Assembly (NCBI RefSeq): GCF_019578655.1
Contig: NC_063257.1
Coordinates: forward strand, 1,426,001 to 1,490,000
DNA from: Ricinus communis
Taxonomy: Eukaryota > Streptophyta > Magnoliopsida > Malpighiales > Euphorbiaceae
Direction of reading: 5' to 3'
DNA: 64,000 bases
Every line of letters begins with the position of its first letter. Positions within the stretch are counted from its first letter, which is position 1. The notes under the pieces were generated by a model. The model saw nothing but the letters and a program-made list of their open reading frames with translations, did not search any database and was not told the origin of the DNA. Positions 1 to 13,000 of the stretch are shown piece after piece. The position numbers and the translations under genes are program-made.

Positions 1-275
1 GGTTACAGCGTTTCCCTAGATTGGTTAATCCCAAAACAAAGGATTTATATTTTGTTCCTATCACAACTAGAGAAAGAAACATATAATAGCACACAAATAT
101 AGTGTGATTACTTGCAAAATGTTAACATAATTCAGAAGCTCATTCAAAGTGCATTTGATCAATCCTGGACATGGTTGATAAGCACCAGTGTTAACCGATC
201 AACAATGGGAGCATAATGAGGATGTAAAAACGGATTCAATGGAAATAAGCACGGCAGGAATAGCAGTGAATCTAC

Positions 276-395
276 CTTATCTGCCTGTGATCCACTTGAA
301 GCCAAAGAACCGCCACCACCAGAATCTGTTGCAACAGCTGCTTTCTCAGTCTTGTCAGATGACTTTTTCTTCCAGGGCCAACTTCGGCGGTCCAT
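276..395 (-). CDS. Filament-like plant protein (FPP), N-terminal coding exon only; gene continues off the left edge
   Basis: Reading leftwards from the ATG at 395-393, 40 codons begin MDRRSWPWKKKSSDKTEKAA and end with ...GSQADK, followed by a GT donor at 275-274. The MDRRSWPWKKKSSDK opening and the Gly/Ser-rich stretch before GSQADK are the signature start of filament-like plant proteins (DUF869), long coiled-coil proteins of plants. The remaining exons, which would carry the coiled coils, are not in the window; positions 1-275 look like intron. A CAG acceptor lies at 404-402, seven bases upstream of the ATG, so the 5'UTR is interrupted by an intron. The exact paralogue cannot be told from 40 residues; by gene neighbourhood I would guess the FPP4 (AT1G19835) lineage. 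Confidence 0.88.
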
Positions 396-2160
396 TGCAG
401 ACTGTAAAAGCGGTGCAACTATAGATAAATAAAATATATCAGTAGAAAAGGATGCAATGTAAATAAGGGTTGCATGAATTAAACATCAAAGAGGAAGCAT
501 GAATTAGCAACATATACTTTAAAATTGTGAAATAAAAGAAAGAAAAAGAAGCGTGATACATATAAAGCTTTAAATTACTTGAGAAAATTTAACAACCAGG
601 TGAAAGCATAGAACTCAAAATCTTAACCTAATTCCATATCAAAATTTCAATTCGCAATCAGTCTTCACTTTGCAAATGCGACGTGTATAAAATTAACGCA
701 CAGGATCCTGTAGTTGCCATTTGTAAGTGGTCACATCAAGTCAAGAAAATAAGTCTATAAAAGAATAAAAAGAATAAAAGAAGTTATTAGTGATCATATT
801 AGCAGCTGTACATAACGAAAAATTTCCTTCTAACTCATTCAGTTCCTTGACAATCAAACAGAGTATTAGACGAAAAATAATGAACGCAAGTCCTGAATAT
901 GGGACAAAAAAAGTACAAAGAAAAAATCACATGCATTATCATAATTTGAAGTTCAGATATAAATCAGCAAATTACAATCGTTGAAATGTTAAGCGCCTGA
1001 GTGTAATGAATAAGACGCCATGGGTAAAGCTAAAGATCCAATCACAACTTTGATAAATATCAAGAAAGGATCTTATAATAGCAACATATTTGACAGTAGA
1101 AATTAAACACAAGCGGCTGTATAAACATTATCAAAGAAAATTATGAAAGAACAATCAAGCACAAATCATTCAGTAACTAAAACCCAAAAAGAAAAAAGAA
1201 TAATCAACTTGTTTTTCAGCGAATTGAGGACAGAAACGATGAGTAGTACAGTAAAACGGAGTAGGAAAAATGTAGTGAGTGAAATTTGACACTCACAGTC
1301 TGACTTTACAGAAAAGTAGTTATCTCAACTCCGATATAGAAACGGAATGGCCATTGTAGCTGCTATGTTTCAGCTAGAATGGCCATGAAACTATACTCCA
1401 TCCACTAAATAAAAACTAGAAACAAACAGAAGTTTTGAAAAGTGGAAAAAGAAGAGCTGTAGAAACTCCCTCACCGACACCAGGAGAAAAACAAATCTCC
1501 AGTTTGGTAAAAAAATATGAGAAAACGAGAAAAGCAACTGTAGCTTTCCTAAAGCTGAAAGAAACGGAACATTCACGCTAGCGTTTCCTGTTTCAATTTT
1601 TTTTTTTTTTTTTTACTCTTCTCTCACACACTACTCTCACCAACAAACCAAAGAGAATAGACTAATAGAGAAACTTCACGGTCAATGAACACACAAGAAC
1701 AATCAACTCACCAATTAAAATGTACCTCCAAATAAGTTAAGCTTAGTAAGTCAGATTGAACTGTTTGTGAGATTAATTAATGGCGATCTAAAATTAGTGT
1801 ATTTTTCTTCTCCTTTTTCTTCTTTTCTGTTAGTTCCAGATTGTGGATGGCGGTGTCAGAAGTGGTGGCGGATCGGTGGTGTAGTGGTGGTGATAGTGGA
1901 AATGGTGGTGGTACCAGGTGGGTGAGGAAGTGAAAAATATTCGGTTCTAGGTGTCACTTAAAAGGCAAGACGTTGGAAAAGCTCCAAAACTATCAGCTTT
2001 TTTTATTTATTTATTTTCTTTATCAGTAATTAAAAAATTTAAAAGAAAAATCAAGAAAACATATTATATGATTTTTTTAAGGCCCTGATGGTTATTGATT
2101 GATTGAAATGACGTGTTTACCCCTTAAAAAGCATTAAAATGGCGGCGAAATCCTCCTCCA
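396..2160 (-). promoter_or_regulatory. 5'UTR intron, leader and probable promoter of the FPP gene
   Basis: No protein-coding gene is supportable here. The CAG acceptor at 404-402 shows that the leader of the FPP gene contains an intron. On the minus strand, roughly 1390-1680 is rich in CT and T tracts, including a T tract near 1600 on the plus strand, and is a plausible first non-coding exon. Upstream at 1845-1925 is a patch of GG/GGT runs on the plus strand. The transcription start cannot be placed from sequence alone. Confidence 0.45.
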
Positions 2161-5100
2161 CGCACGCTTGTGCCAGAAGCAAAGAGAGGAGGTGAGCTGT
2201 ATCCGATAATTTGGAAAATTCTGTTTTCATGTTTTATCTTTGTTTGTGTATATTACGACTTTGGACCACCGTCACAGCTCATTGCCACAAAGTGCTCTGT
2301 AGCCACACCCCCATGTGCTTCCACTACTTGTAGATTTCACATATCGTCGCATCTTAGCCGTTCCTCGGTACTACCTTTCCTTCCTTTGTTTACTCTATCA
2401 CCGTTGATTTAGGATATAATTACCTATGCTCTAGTCTAGGGGAGACAGAGGTAATCTGTAAACGATTTGCCTAATACAATACAAATTACAATGACATAAC
2501 GATAACTAATCCGTGCCTAATAACATTGTACAGTGTATTTTCAAAACTTAAATAATGATATTAGTCTTCCACTTTTGAGATTAGTGTATTAATGAGTTGT
2601 AAATTGCTAATTTAGAACGGGCAGTTCAAATTAATCAATTAAGAAGTTAAATGACGTATGGAAGTAACAATTGAGTTATGACCCAGTTGCCATTCCTACC
2701 GCTGCCAGCAGAACTAATTAATGTGTAATTTGCAATTAACAGAATATGAATTAATTTCATATAACTAGGTCCATGGTGGTAGGTGGAATTTTAAAAGAGA
2801 TTTTGCGTCACTTTTTATTTTATTTTATTTTAATACATGTTCAACTATTTCTCATATATATACATTTATCTTCCACCTAAACGCCAACTGTGATTTTAAA
2901 AACAAAATTGAAATCAGATTTATATTTATCCATGCTTTTCTTTTCCTTTTTATTTAAGGTCCATGCACACATAACGGGGAGGGCCAAAAGCTCATGAACA
3001 AATTACATTAGCAATTCAAATATATTCATTATAACTCTACCTTGTTTTAGTTCATTGAAGCTCGGTTGATCATGACCACATATTAAGAAATAACTATTTT
3101 AAGTTGGTCATAAAACAAAAATTTCCGACACTTGAATCAGTTCTGATTATAATTTAAATACTAAATTGTAAATTAGACATATTTATTAGATAAATTATCT
3201 GCATAATATATCTTAATATATAACATGTTAAAATTGACGTATTTATACGAATAGTAATATAACATATAAAAATATTTATATAATGTACATTTATAAAATA
3301 TATTATTAATTGAATGTGTGTGTTTATATTGCATATCATATGTTAATTTTTTTATTAAAGCAAACAAATGTGTCGCTAAGAAATTATACCAATCCGTTCA
3401 AACTTAATTTTTGTCATATTTATTTATAATGTAAAATCATTTAATTAAATTCTGAACTAACTCAATTATGTGTTATATTTTGTAGTAAAAATTGTGAGCC
3501 TAACCCATCAGTCCTTTCAAACACCAAAATGACTTCACTTTACTTCATATCAAATTCCTGAAAAACGTCATTTTCCATTTGGAATAAAAAATAAAAAAGC
3601 GCAAAAGTCGCATACTATAAGTATAAATATGGGCATATGTTGGAAGCAAATATTTCATGTTCTATTTCAACGACACTGGCTAGCTAACTGTGATGCGGTT
3701 TTCCAGGTGCTTGAAATGATTTTGACACTGACTTTTACTAAAATCAATTTTGCTTGGCTCAAAAAATAATATTAATATTTTAAATTGATTTCGATAGGGT
3801 TTAAATTTGGTCTTTTTCTTTTTTCCATTTTAGTGGAAATCTATGCTTGAATTCTCCATATAAGTAGGCCTTGATTTTGGGAAGTTGGTGAGTGGGGTTT
3901 TTCTGAGTCGTTTTCTACTAATTAAGGAGTGTTTTTCTATTGTTTCTGCCATTTAATGTACATGAAAGCTTGGGCTTCCATAAACACACCACCGATCTGT
4001 TCTGCACATTGTAAGGCAACAATAACAATCGGGCAGAATAGTTGAATTTTCTTTTTCAGACTTTTCCTTTTCAAACCCATACATTCTTTTCATTATTTCC
4101 ATTTGCTGTTATCTCAGTGCTGCCATACGCCTAAGTCAAAACTCAACCTCATATATACACACACACACATACACACACACGTGTAATGCACCGAATTTTA
4201 TTTATAAAACCCATGATATGGTTATATTTCTTAACTTGTTATATAATAATAATAATAATAATAATAAATATTTTTTAAAGCACACAATATTATTCTCTAA
4301 AGTAAATAGTATACAATTCTACAAAGAACTGTTATTCAGCAAAAAACCTTGGATTTTAAGGTTTTTTTTTTTCAGATATAAAGTCTTTTATTTATTATCA
4401 ATTTTAATTGCTTATAATCAAATTTATGTCAATTTTAGTTGTTGGATGAAGATTTAGCACTTGAGTGACTGGACTTAAGAAAAAAAATATAACTTAAGGA
4501 AGATTTCTTTTATTATTATTATTGGTTGAATACTTTTAAAACCCATTCAAATATCAAACCACATAATATAAAGAAAACCAGGGATGAAATTCAATCTACT
4601 CCCTTTTTTTCTGGTTGTAGAAGTTAGGTCAACCAGTATAATAATTGTTAATTAATTGAGTTCAATACCAAACTACATTATAATAATACTAAATAATAGT
4701 AATAATAATAGCAAATTTCATTATTGCTGCTAATTAAGGTCAGTTCTCTAGAATCAAACTGAAAATTGTGCTTATCCTATATTGGTCGTGAAGATTAGGT
4801 TAATTGATCAACAAATTGTTTTAATGACCCATCAGAAAAATCATTTGTCTTTTATACTTAGGAAGGTAAAATGGTAGGGAAGACGTGAGAAAGGGGAAAA
4901 ACATTAAATTCTTTTTCTTTTTCCTTTTCCTTTATTTGGTAAAAAATTAAAGGTAAAATTTTACTCCACTACATTGTATTTGAATGTATTTTTGCTCTAA
5001 GATATGTAGTATATTTTTTAGTATTTTAGAACTTTATGAATATAACTTTTAGTAAAGAATAATAAAATTATACGATAGCATTGACAAGATAATTGAAAAA

Positions 5101-8100
5101 ACAGTAGTTATTGTGTGTTATATTAAAATTTTTAACGATATTATATTAGCAAAATACTGATATTACAATTAAAAAATGGTGGTTATTACGTTTTATGGTA
5201 GAATTTTTTAATAATATTATATAATTTGATCGTTATTTATTAATAGTTATAGTTATAAAATAACGTTAAACAAGTCACATATTTTAAATAAAAATATATT
5301 AAATTATAAAATAGTTTAATAATTTTTTTTTAAATTAAAAGATACAGTTCAGAAATAACTCTCTATAGATGAAAAAAAAAAAAGGAAATTTTCTTTTAAG
5401 AAAATAAACTAATAAATTTTTGTAAGAAAAGGTAAAGTGCATGGTACTGTAGCAAGCGAGGAAGCTAGCCCAAAGTATAAAGTTGGAGCTACAGGGTGGA
5501 GGAGATGGGCATGGAAAAACTACTATTAAAATTCCTAGGTTGCCCCAAAAGTCAAATCTGTACTAGTGACTGTGCCTTGATCTGACCATGCTACAGCGTC
5601 CGTCTGCGCGCTGCCATGCCAGACGAACAACACCACACCACATCGGACGCACCTCGTTTTTCTTTTCTTTCCCTTTTCCCATTTCTAACCTAATCCTCCA
5701 CTTGTAATTATTTTCTTTATTCAACGATTGTGATTTTATATTTTTGCTATCAATCTGTCTTTTCCTCCTAGAGTGAACGGCTGTGATTCCATGAGCAGCT
5801 CTTGCTTCTTGGCTTCATTTAATGGAAACGTGTGACGTAGGACTTTGGATTGCTAATTAATTTAAGCTTCACACAAATGAGCTGGATAATAAATTCCTGA
5901 GAACCAATTGTAAGACACCAGATCAGCCTGATTAGACAACCCAACGAATTACAGCCGCGAGATATCATGGTCAGATTTTTCGTGTGGGACTCTTTGTATA
6001 TTCGCACATACCGTAGCGCGTCTATTGGCTACTTCCTATACATTGTAAATAATAATAACCATTTATATTAGTACAACATAAAATGTGAATTTCTTTTCCG
6101 ATTTTATCAGTAAATTCTAATCAAACTGTGGTGATTAATACTTTTATTTATAAAAATTCTTTTTAAATTTCTTTTCTCCATAATATAATTAGAAGGTAAT
6201 TATCCCTTTTATATAACTCATTATTGAATTTCATAAAATAAAAAATTAATTCAATAAAAAATACAAAATAATATATTTCTGAATATTTTCTAAAGCTTTA
6301 GTAATTTAATTAGAGCTCCAGTAATATTTTAATTTCTTCATAATCTAATTAGTATCAATGATAAAGAAATAAAATTATCAACAATAGTTTTATTTTAACA
6401 GTACAATAATACTTTTGAATCGAAAAAGTAGATTCTAGAATATTTTATAAATTTTTAGATGTGTAAATTAATAATTAAAAATCTTAAGATTTAATGTTTA
6501 TATAAATTACAAATAAAATACGTGTTTAAATTGTATTTGAGTTTACAATTAAAAAGAAAAGAAAATCAGATAAGTAGTAATTGGAAAACATAAAAAGAGA
6601 AAAGAGAAGGAAAATGAGGCGCGTCTGAAAAGATAGAAAGGGAGAGACAGGTAAGGCTGAGAGAGTGAGCAGAAGGTGTGAATAGTGAAGGTGCAGAAGG
6701 AGCGGAAGGGAACAGAATCCAAGGGCATGAAGTGAAAAGTCCCAAAAGGAGCAAGTAGTCCCCACATACCCACACGTTTATGTATTCCTGCTTCAGCCTT
6801 TTTTAACCGTGGTAGGGACCACCATCATTTACTATCGATTCATAAACGACCACGTTTCACTTAATCAAAAAAAGAAGAAGAAAAAAGACCCCAGATGCTT
6901 ACAGAAACCGACAGCGTCGGCAGAGAGAAGACTTCGCCTCGAAACAGATTGCTATTTAATTACAACAGAAAAAAAAATTGCGCCTACCTGCCAAAGTCCC
7001 GATGCCGACAAATTATACAATCGAAGCCCTTTGAATACCCCCATTCTTCACAACCCAACGAAACCAATGCACTCTCTGTTTTCGCCCAATTACCAAAAAT
7101 TTATTCACTTAACTTGTTTGGACTCAACAACTCTTGCAACACCTTTTATGTCCCTAGTAGTTAGTGTTGTAGTTTACTTAAACAATTGGCTACTGTACCA
7201 GATAGTAATAAAATGATGTTCTCCCATTCTTACTTCACTTGGCTTTTCTCTTTTTCAGCTCAATGAACACATGTTTGCCTTTTTAAGTAATGTTTTAACT
7301 TCTGGCGGTTCTTGAACAAGACTGAGGGGCAAGAAAACAGAATGGATACAAGATTAATGATACTGTTTATTAGACAAAGCTTATTTAACTAATTAATCTT
7401 TTAGCCTTCGTTCACAACAGTTTTGCTTCCCAGATGAAGCTCGTGAGACTGCCTAATACTTCATTTGGTAATAATTTTCAATGTTTTGTCTATCCCATTG
7501 ATCCATCTAATTGGTTTATGCATAAAATCACTTTAGCTAACCCATCTGTAACGCAAGAGCCTTGCATTTCACGGATTAATTAGCTATGGTGTTATGAGTT
7601 CCCAAACTCATTAATCCATCAGAATATGATACAACATCAACTAAAATTCGCAGTATATATATATCCTTGGACTTACTGTGATTGGGCCATTAAAATAAAA
7701 TTCTAACCATGTAAGCAAAGCTTTTATTTTTATTTTTTTCTAAATATCTTCCCCATCCCACTATTTAAATTTTATTTTAATATTTTTTTCTTTCTATGTT
7801 ATACTCCATCATTGAATAAATTACATATAAATTAGTAATAAAATTAAAATATATATCACTCTCATTACTTAAATTTAAAATAATTAAATAAATATTACTG
7901 ATTTAATACTCAGATGTGATGTTTTCCTCGTATTAATTCACATATATGGAGGAATCTCTTCAAAGTACTGGGCATTGAAATATTTGGCTAAATAATCACA
8001 TTTATCAGCCTATGTGAACTTGTATATAGTATGCAAATGTATCCCTGGAAAAAGGAATTTGGATCAAGTCTTGACCCTGAAATCACAAGCTAACAACTTT

Positions 8101-10000
8101 GATTTGGATATGCAAATTACCCACTAATAATCACTCTAGTTATCAGATAATAATTTGCCAACAGTTTTGAAGGTGTGGAAATAGACAGATTCATTTATCA
8201 AATCACCAAACTGAAGTTTTTCTCTCTTTTGTGTGTATATATGATCGACTCCTCAAGCCTATCATGGCCGTATGATTGTCTCCCTGTCTGACCCACCATT
8301 GCTCCTTTCTATTTAGGCACCATGTCATTTTCTCACAACAATACAACTATTGATGCTTATATAATAAAAAATAATCTTAAAAAAAAATATCTTCCTAATT
8401 AATCTTTTTTTTTTTTAAATAAATTAATACTAAATGTGTTCTCTTGCGTAATCCGACCTAGGTTGTCTGTTTATGAGTATTATTATTAATTAAAGGTTCA
8501 AAGTTAAATGGAACTATCATTAAGGGGATTGACAAAATTCAAAGCGTCAACATCAATTTATTATTGTCCACAATCAACATGCACTGTATACAAATGAAAA
8601 TTTTGCAACTCAGTGATAAATATTAAAACGCCACGGTTTGATTAAGTTAGAAAAAAGAATAAAGATTCATGTCAATAAAATAAAAAAGATACTTCCCCAT
8701 AGGCAATAGGATGTGTTTATCCATAATTATGTTAATATAGTTTAGTTTAGCCACATTAATCAATTAGCTGTCAATCAAGATTAATTAAGGATTCTATTAT
8801 AGAATTAAGAATTAGAGGTACTTAATAAGGTTAAGATTAAGAAGATGCATGAAGGGTTCTGAAAAATACATATGGAAGAGCAGCTATAGGTAAAGAGAAA
8901 ATCCATTTGCCAGCTAGAATGATAGCATGCATGTGTCTTCTAATAAAAACAGAGACACCATTTCTTCTGTTTTTGGTGATAATAAAATAATATGTCCTTT
9001 ACTGACAGCAAGAGGGGAATTGGTCTGTTTGTGGCTATTATTATGAACATGTTCATACTAAAAAATCTTCACTCGTGTTCGGTGGACCTGTTACTCCTTT
9101 ATATATTTGCCTAATTTTGTTTCCTCCAATACTCACTATGACTCATTCATAACAAATTAAGGCATCAAATTAATGATTTTATAAGACAAAATTTCTTAAA
9201 AAGAAAACATAAGTTTTTATTAGTTACTGCACTCTTCGTTTCAAAATAAAGGCCCTTTGAGATTGTTACGTAGGAATTGAGGATTCTATTAAATAGTCTC
9301 AATTGTGGTGAAAAATAACTTAACATTATTAAAATACTCTTTTATTAATTTACCCAAAATCACTATTATTATATTTTATAGAGTTGGAAAAGATTATTAA
9401 TAATTTACTTGAATTTTTAAAATGATATTTTGATTTAAAATAAAAAATCTCATTTATTTTGAAATGAAGCAAGTAGTTGCGTAGTCTATAAATTTGATTG
9501 TTAATGTGAATTAGTACAAACATCCATGTACGTAAAAAGTCGTGCAGAGTGAAAATGGCAGCCATGGAAAGATGGGAAGCAATATTTGATTAGTTGTTCC
9601 ACCTATGAGTTGCATCCACATGGATTTACAAAGTTTATTGATCTTACATGTCATGCGACGTACGTTTATACAAAATGTTATTTTGATACCTTTACAATCC
9701 TATAAAATTAGTATTTCTTGTTTACAATTCTAGTAAAATTAGTATTTTCTAATATCTATTATTATTTTTAAAAAATCAATTATGCCAATTAAAAATAGCT
9801 TGGTTAAATTTTTTTATTTAAATATATTCATTCAATACATATTAAATTAATGGAAATTTAATAAAAAATTGAATATATATTTCAAATAAAAATATCTAAT
9901 AATTGAAAGAGGCCAAGAGAGGATATATTATTTTTATAAATATTTTTTTTCTTATTTAGTAATTTAGAACGTGCTAAGTAAAATTTTTATAGATAATAAA
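2161..10000. other. AT-rich intergenic DNA, first half of a 16-kb stretch without a recognisable gene
   Basis: Open frames here are short, low-complexity and without family features. The stretch holds simple repeats (CA-rich at 4150-4180, TAA at 4242-4266), a diverged two-copy tandem repeat at about 5105-5225, and a GC-richer patch with nested inverted repeats at 5520-5660. There is also a purine-rich strip at 6545-6740 whose minus strand reads as artefactual pyrimidine-rich frames. I recognise no tRNA, snRNA or conserved plant microRNA. Confidence 0.6.
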
Positions 10001-13000
10001 ATGCTATTTCTTAAAATTTTTCTATAGCTGTAGATTTAAAGTTCGAATTTAAAATTTTAATTAAATTATAATTTCTTTTATTATTTATAAATATTTTATT
10101 TATAAATAAATATATTTATTAATAAATGATGCACTTTCGGTATGCTGTAATCAAGCTACTAGAGATTGTTTCAGTACAAGTAGATTCGATCTCGAAACTG
10201 CTAAAAAGTTTAAGATGGAGAAAAAGTATATATTTGATTAATATTTCGAAATTACTAGAAACTGATTGTTGCATAATATTAATGACAAACTTATAAATGA
10301 AATTATATAAAATTCTCTGCACAAATTTTGCTTGAATCATGAAGCCAATAATTATAGGCAGGCTAACCACATATTTGATATACGATTTTTATGATAAAAT
10401 TTCCTATTGAGCTATCCTCATATTTAGCCTAAAAAATAACCTCAATACCATTTATATCAAAACTGCCATTCCATTTCATAACATAAAGTGGATTATATAT
10501 ATATATATGCCCCATTATACAAAAGAATGAGGATAATACAATTGGACCGACAAAACATTTTCACTTTACTTTGTATACTTCTCATATTGCGAGAGAGATA
10601 CACTCGTGAAAGAGAGAAAAGGCATTAGGGCATGATGAAGCTTTGCTTCATATAGATCCGTCCCCATCGACGGTGTTGGTATAGTGTAGAAAGAATTGTA
10701 GTGGAGATAAAAATGGGTAATGATGGTGGCCTTCTAAGAATCCAAAAAGGACACTGCACGAAAATGATGCATTTACATTGCTATCTTTATTTAGTATGTG
10801 ACTCTCTATCTACAACCTTTTGTCTGATGTGGGTATTTTATTTTATTTTTCTCTCTTTTCAAACCTTTTGCTTTTATTGAAATGAATTATTCAAGAAATG
10901 GTTCCTTTCTATATGAGGAGTCTTTGGTTTTGCATATTCATCCCATCTCACCACTACTAATGGCCTATCCAAAATGTTTTTGTAGGTAAAACAAGAAAAC
11001 TGTGGGCAAAATATAAGTAAACTAATTAAACAAATTCGAGCATAAATTGTGGCCTCAATGCCAGGACTTCTCATGTTTGATTTTCCATATTCTGATTCTC
11101 AAGAACTTTAGATTTTGCTTTCCCATCCTTCTCATTTTGGGTATTCCTTGGATTGCATCGATGCACTTTCCCCTTCTATTCCTTCACTCCCTTCTTAATT
11201 CGCCTGCTGTCTTCTTTGTTCTTTTTGTAAATTTTTTATGCTCAAAAGGGCATTCCTTGTAATGCACATATGATTTACCTATGCAGTAAATTGAAAATAA
11301 AAATCCTTCGCTTTGATAGTACGAAAGAATTTTATAGATATAGAAGAAATTGGAACCTGAGAAAAAGCTGCACTTTTTCTTTTTTTAATTTTATTTCGTG
11401 GGACCTAACACTCAGCACAAGACAGCTTTAGGCCACCTCTTAATGTCTTTAGCCTTTTTAATGCCAAAGCAAAGAGGTTTTTTCCTTGGATTCGATTTTT
11501 CCCTTTGGTACTTCTCTAAGGCACCACTCCCCTACCCCCTCGGTTCACTTTTCCTTTTCGCTTCTCTCTGTAGGGATCATGATTTTTCATTTTCTTTTTC
11601 CACATTTTGGGCCTTGCTATGATCATGATCATGATCATCATATCTACTTCTTGTTTTCTTGTGTTGCTTGTCAACATTAAGTACTGCAATCTAGCCATTA
11701 ACCCCCACCCCCACCCTAGCATCCATCATCCCCATTGCAAACAAGGTTTAGAAATAAGATATCATAATGGGGGATAGGGGTTAGGTTAGTGATTAACATT
11801 TTTATTAATGGTTTCACATCGAAATTAATTGCATACAATAGCAGTTGTTCAGTCTTCAATAATTAATTGCGTACTAAATTTCAAACTTGTCCTCTCAAAT
11901 AAGGCAAGATTAAGCTTTTAGATAAAAAATATTCCGAATTTGATATATATTCAGCATTTTTATTAATTTTATTTTTTTAAAAAATCGACTATGAAATTAC
12001 AGGCATAACAGCAATAATCATGTAATAGTATGGGAATAATGGGTCCAAAGCTAGAAGTATGGGGGATTCAAACGATGAAGTTATAGGGCTTGTGATTTGA
12101 CAAAAGGGGAAGTTGAGGTAAGCTAAGAAGAAGCTCGTTATCGAGTAAGCAAAGGGCCCATTGATGACCTGAAGATAGAAAGGGGTTGAAGAGGCTTATT
12201 AGAAAGCATGTTCTTCCTCCCATCTCAAAAGGGAATTCTTTCCCTCTTTCTTTAGAGCCCCAAAGAAATACTGAAATTTTGCCAATAGAAAGTTTGTTTG
12301 TACTCTCTCACAGTCACACTTTAATTTTTTCTTTTCTAAAAAAGAAATATGGCAACTGGAACTGACACAAAGAAACAACAACATGACTGCTTCCTGACAT
12401 TAACATTGGTGCTAAACTAGACACTGAGGCTTTGTAACATGCAATAACTGCTCCTCTTAAGACCAAAAATCACCATTGCTTTCTTTCTATTTTCTCATAA
12501 AAACATAGAAATCTTTACCCAATTAAGAGAAAAAGAAAATAAGAGACATTATGATTATAGAGTCAATAACACTGTAATCATTCTTTATTTTAGTGTGGAC
12601 ATTTTATATTATCTTTTTCTTTCTTTCTTTTTTTCTGTATATTTTATATTACTGTTATATATCCTTTGCTTTAATTGATCTTTCTAATTATGACAAATCA
12701 TCATTTAATTGAAATCATATTCCCCCTTTTGAGGTAATTAAGCCAAACTAATCCAAGTTTTTCAGAGTCCGGACAAGCTATAAAGTAACAACAAATAAAA
12801 AGAAATAAAAGCAATTCCATTATCAAATTATTGAAAAGAATCAAATAATTACTCTTACTAATCTACATACTTAAATTGAAGATCTGGTAAAATAAAATGA
12901 AGCCTAATGATAAAAAGCAGAATTCTTCTTCAAGTCATATGAAATAATGTAAAAAAATTATCGATAACTTGTATCTTTTCCTTTCTATAAAATAATTGAA

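Noticed and set aside
6600..6700. Text resembling the 3' part of miR156 (gagagtgagca)
   Set aside because: The 5' half of the microRNA does not match and no complementary star arm is visible nearby; the strip is simply purine-rich.
6809..7216. Open frame of 135 codons on the plus strand
   Set aside because: Starts in a poly-Lys artefact of A-rich DNA and has no recognisable feature.
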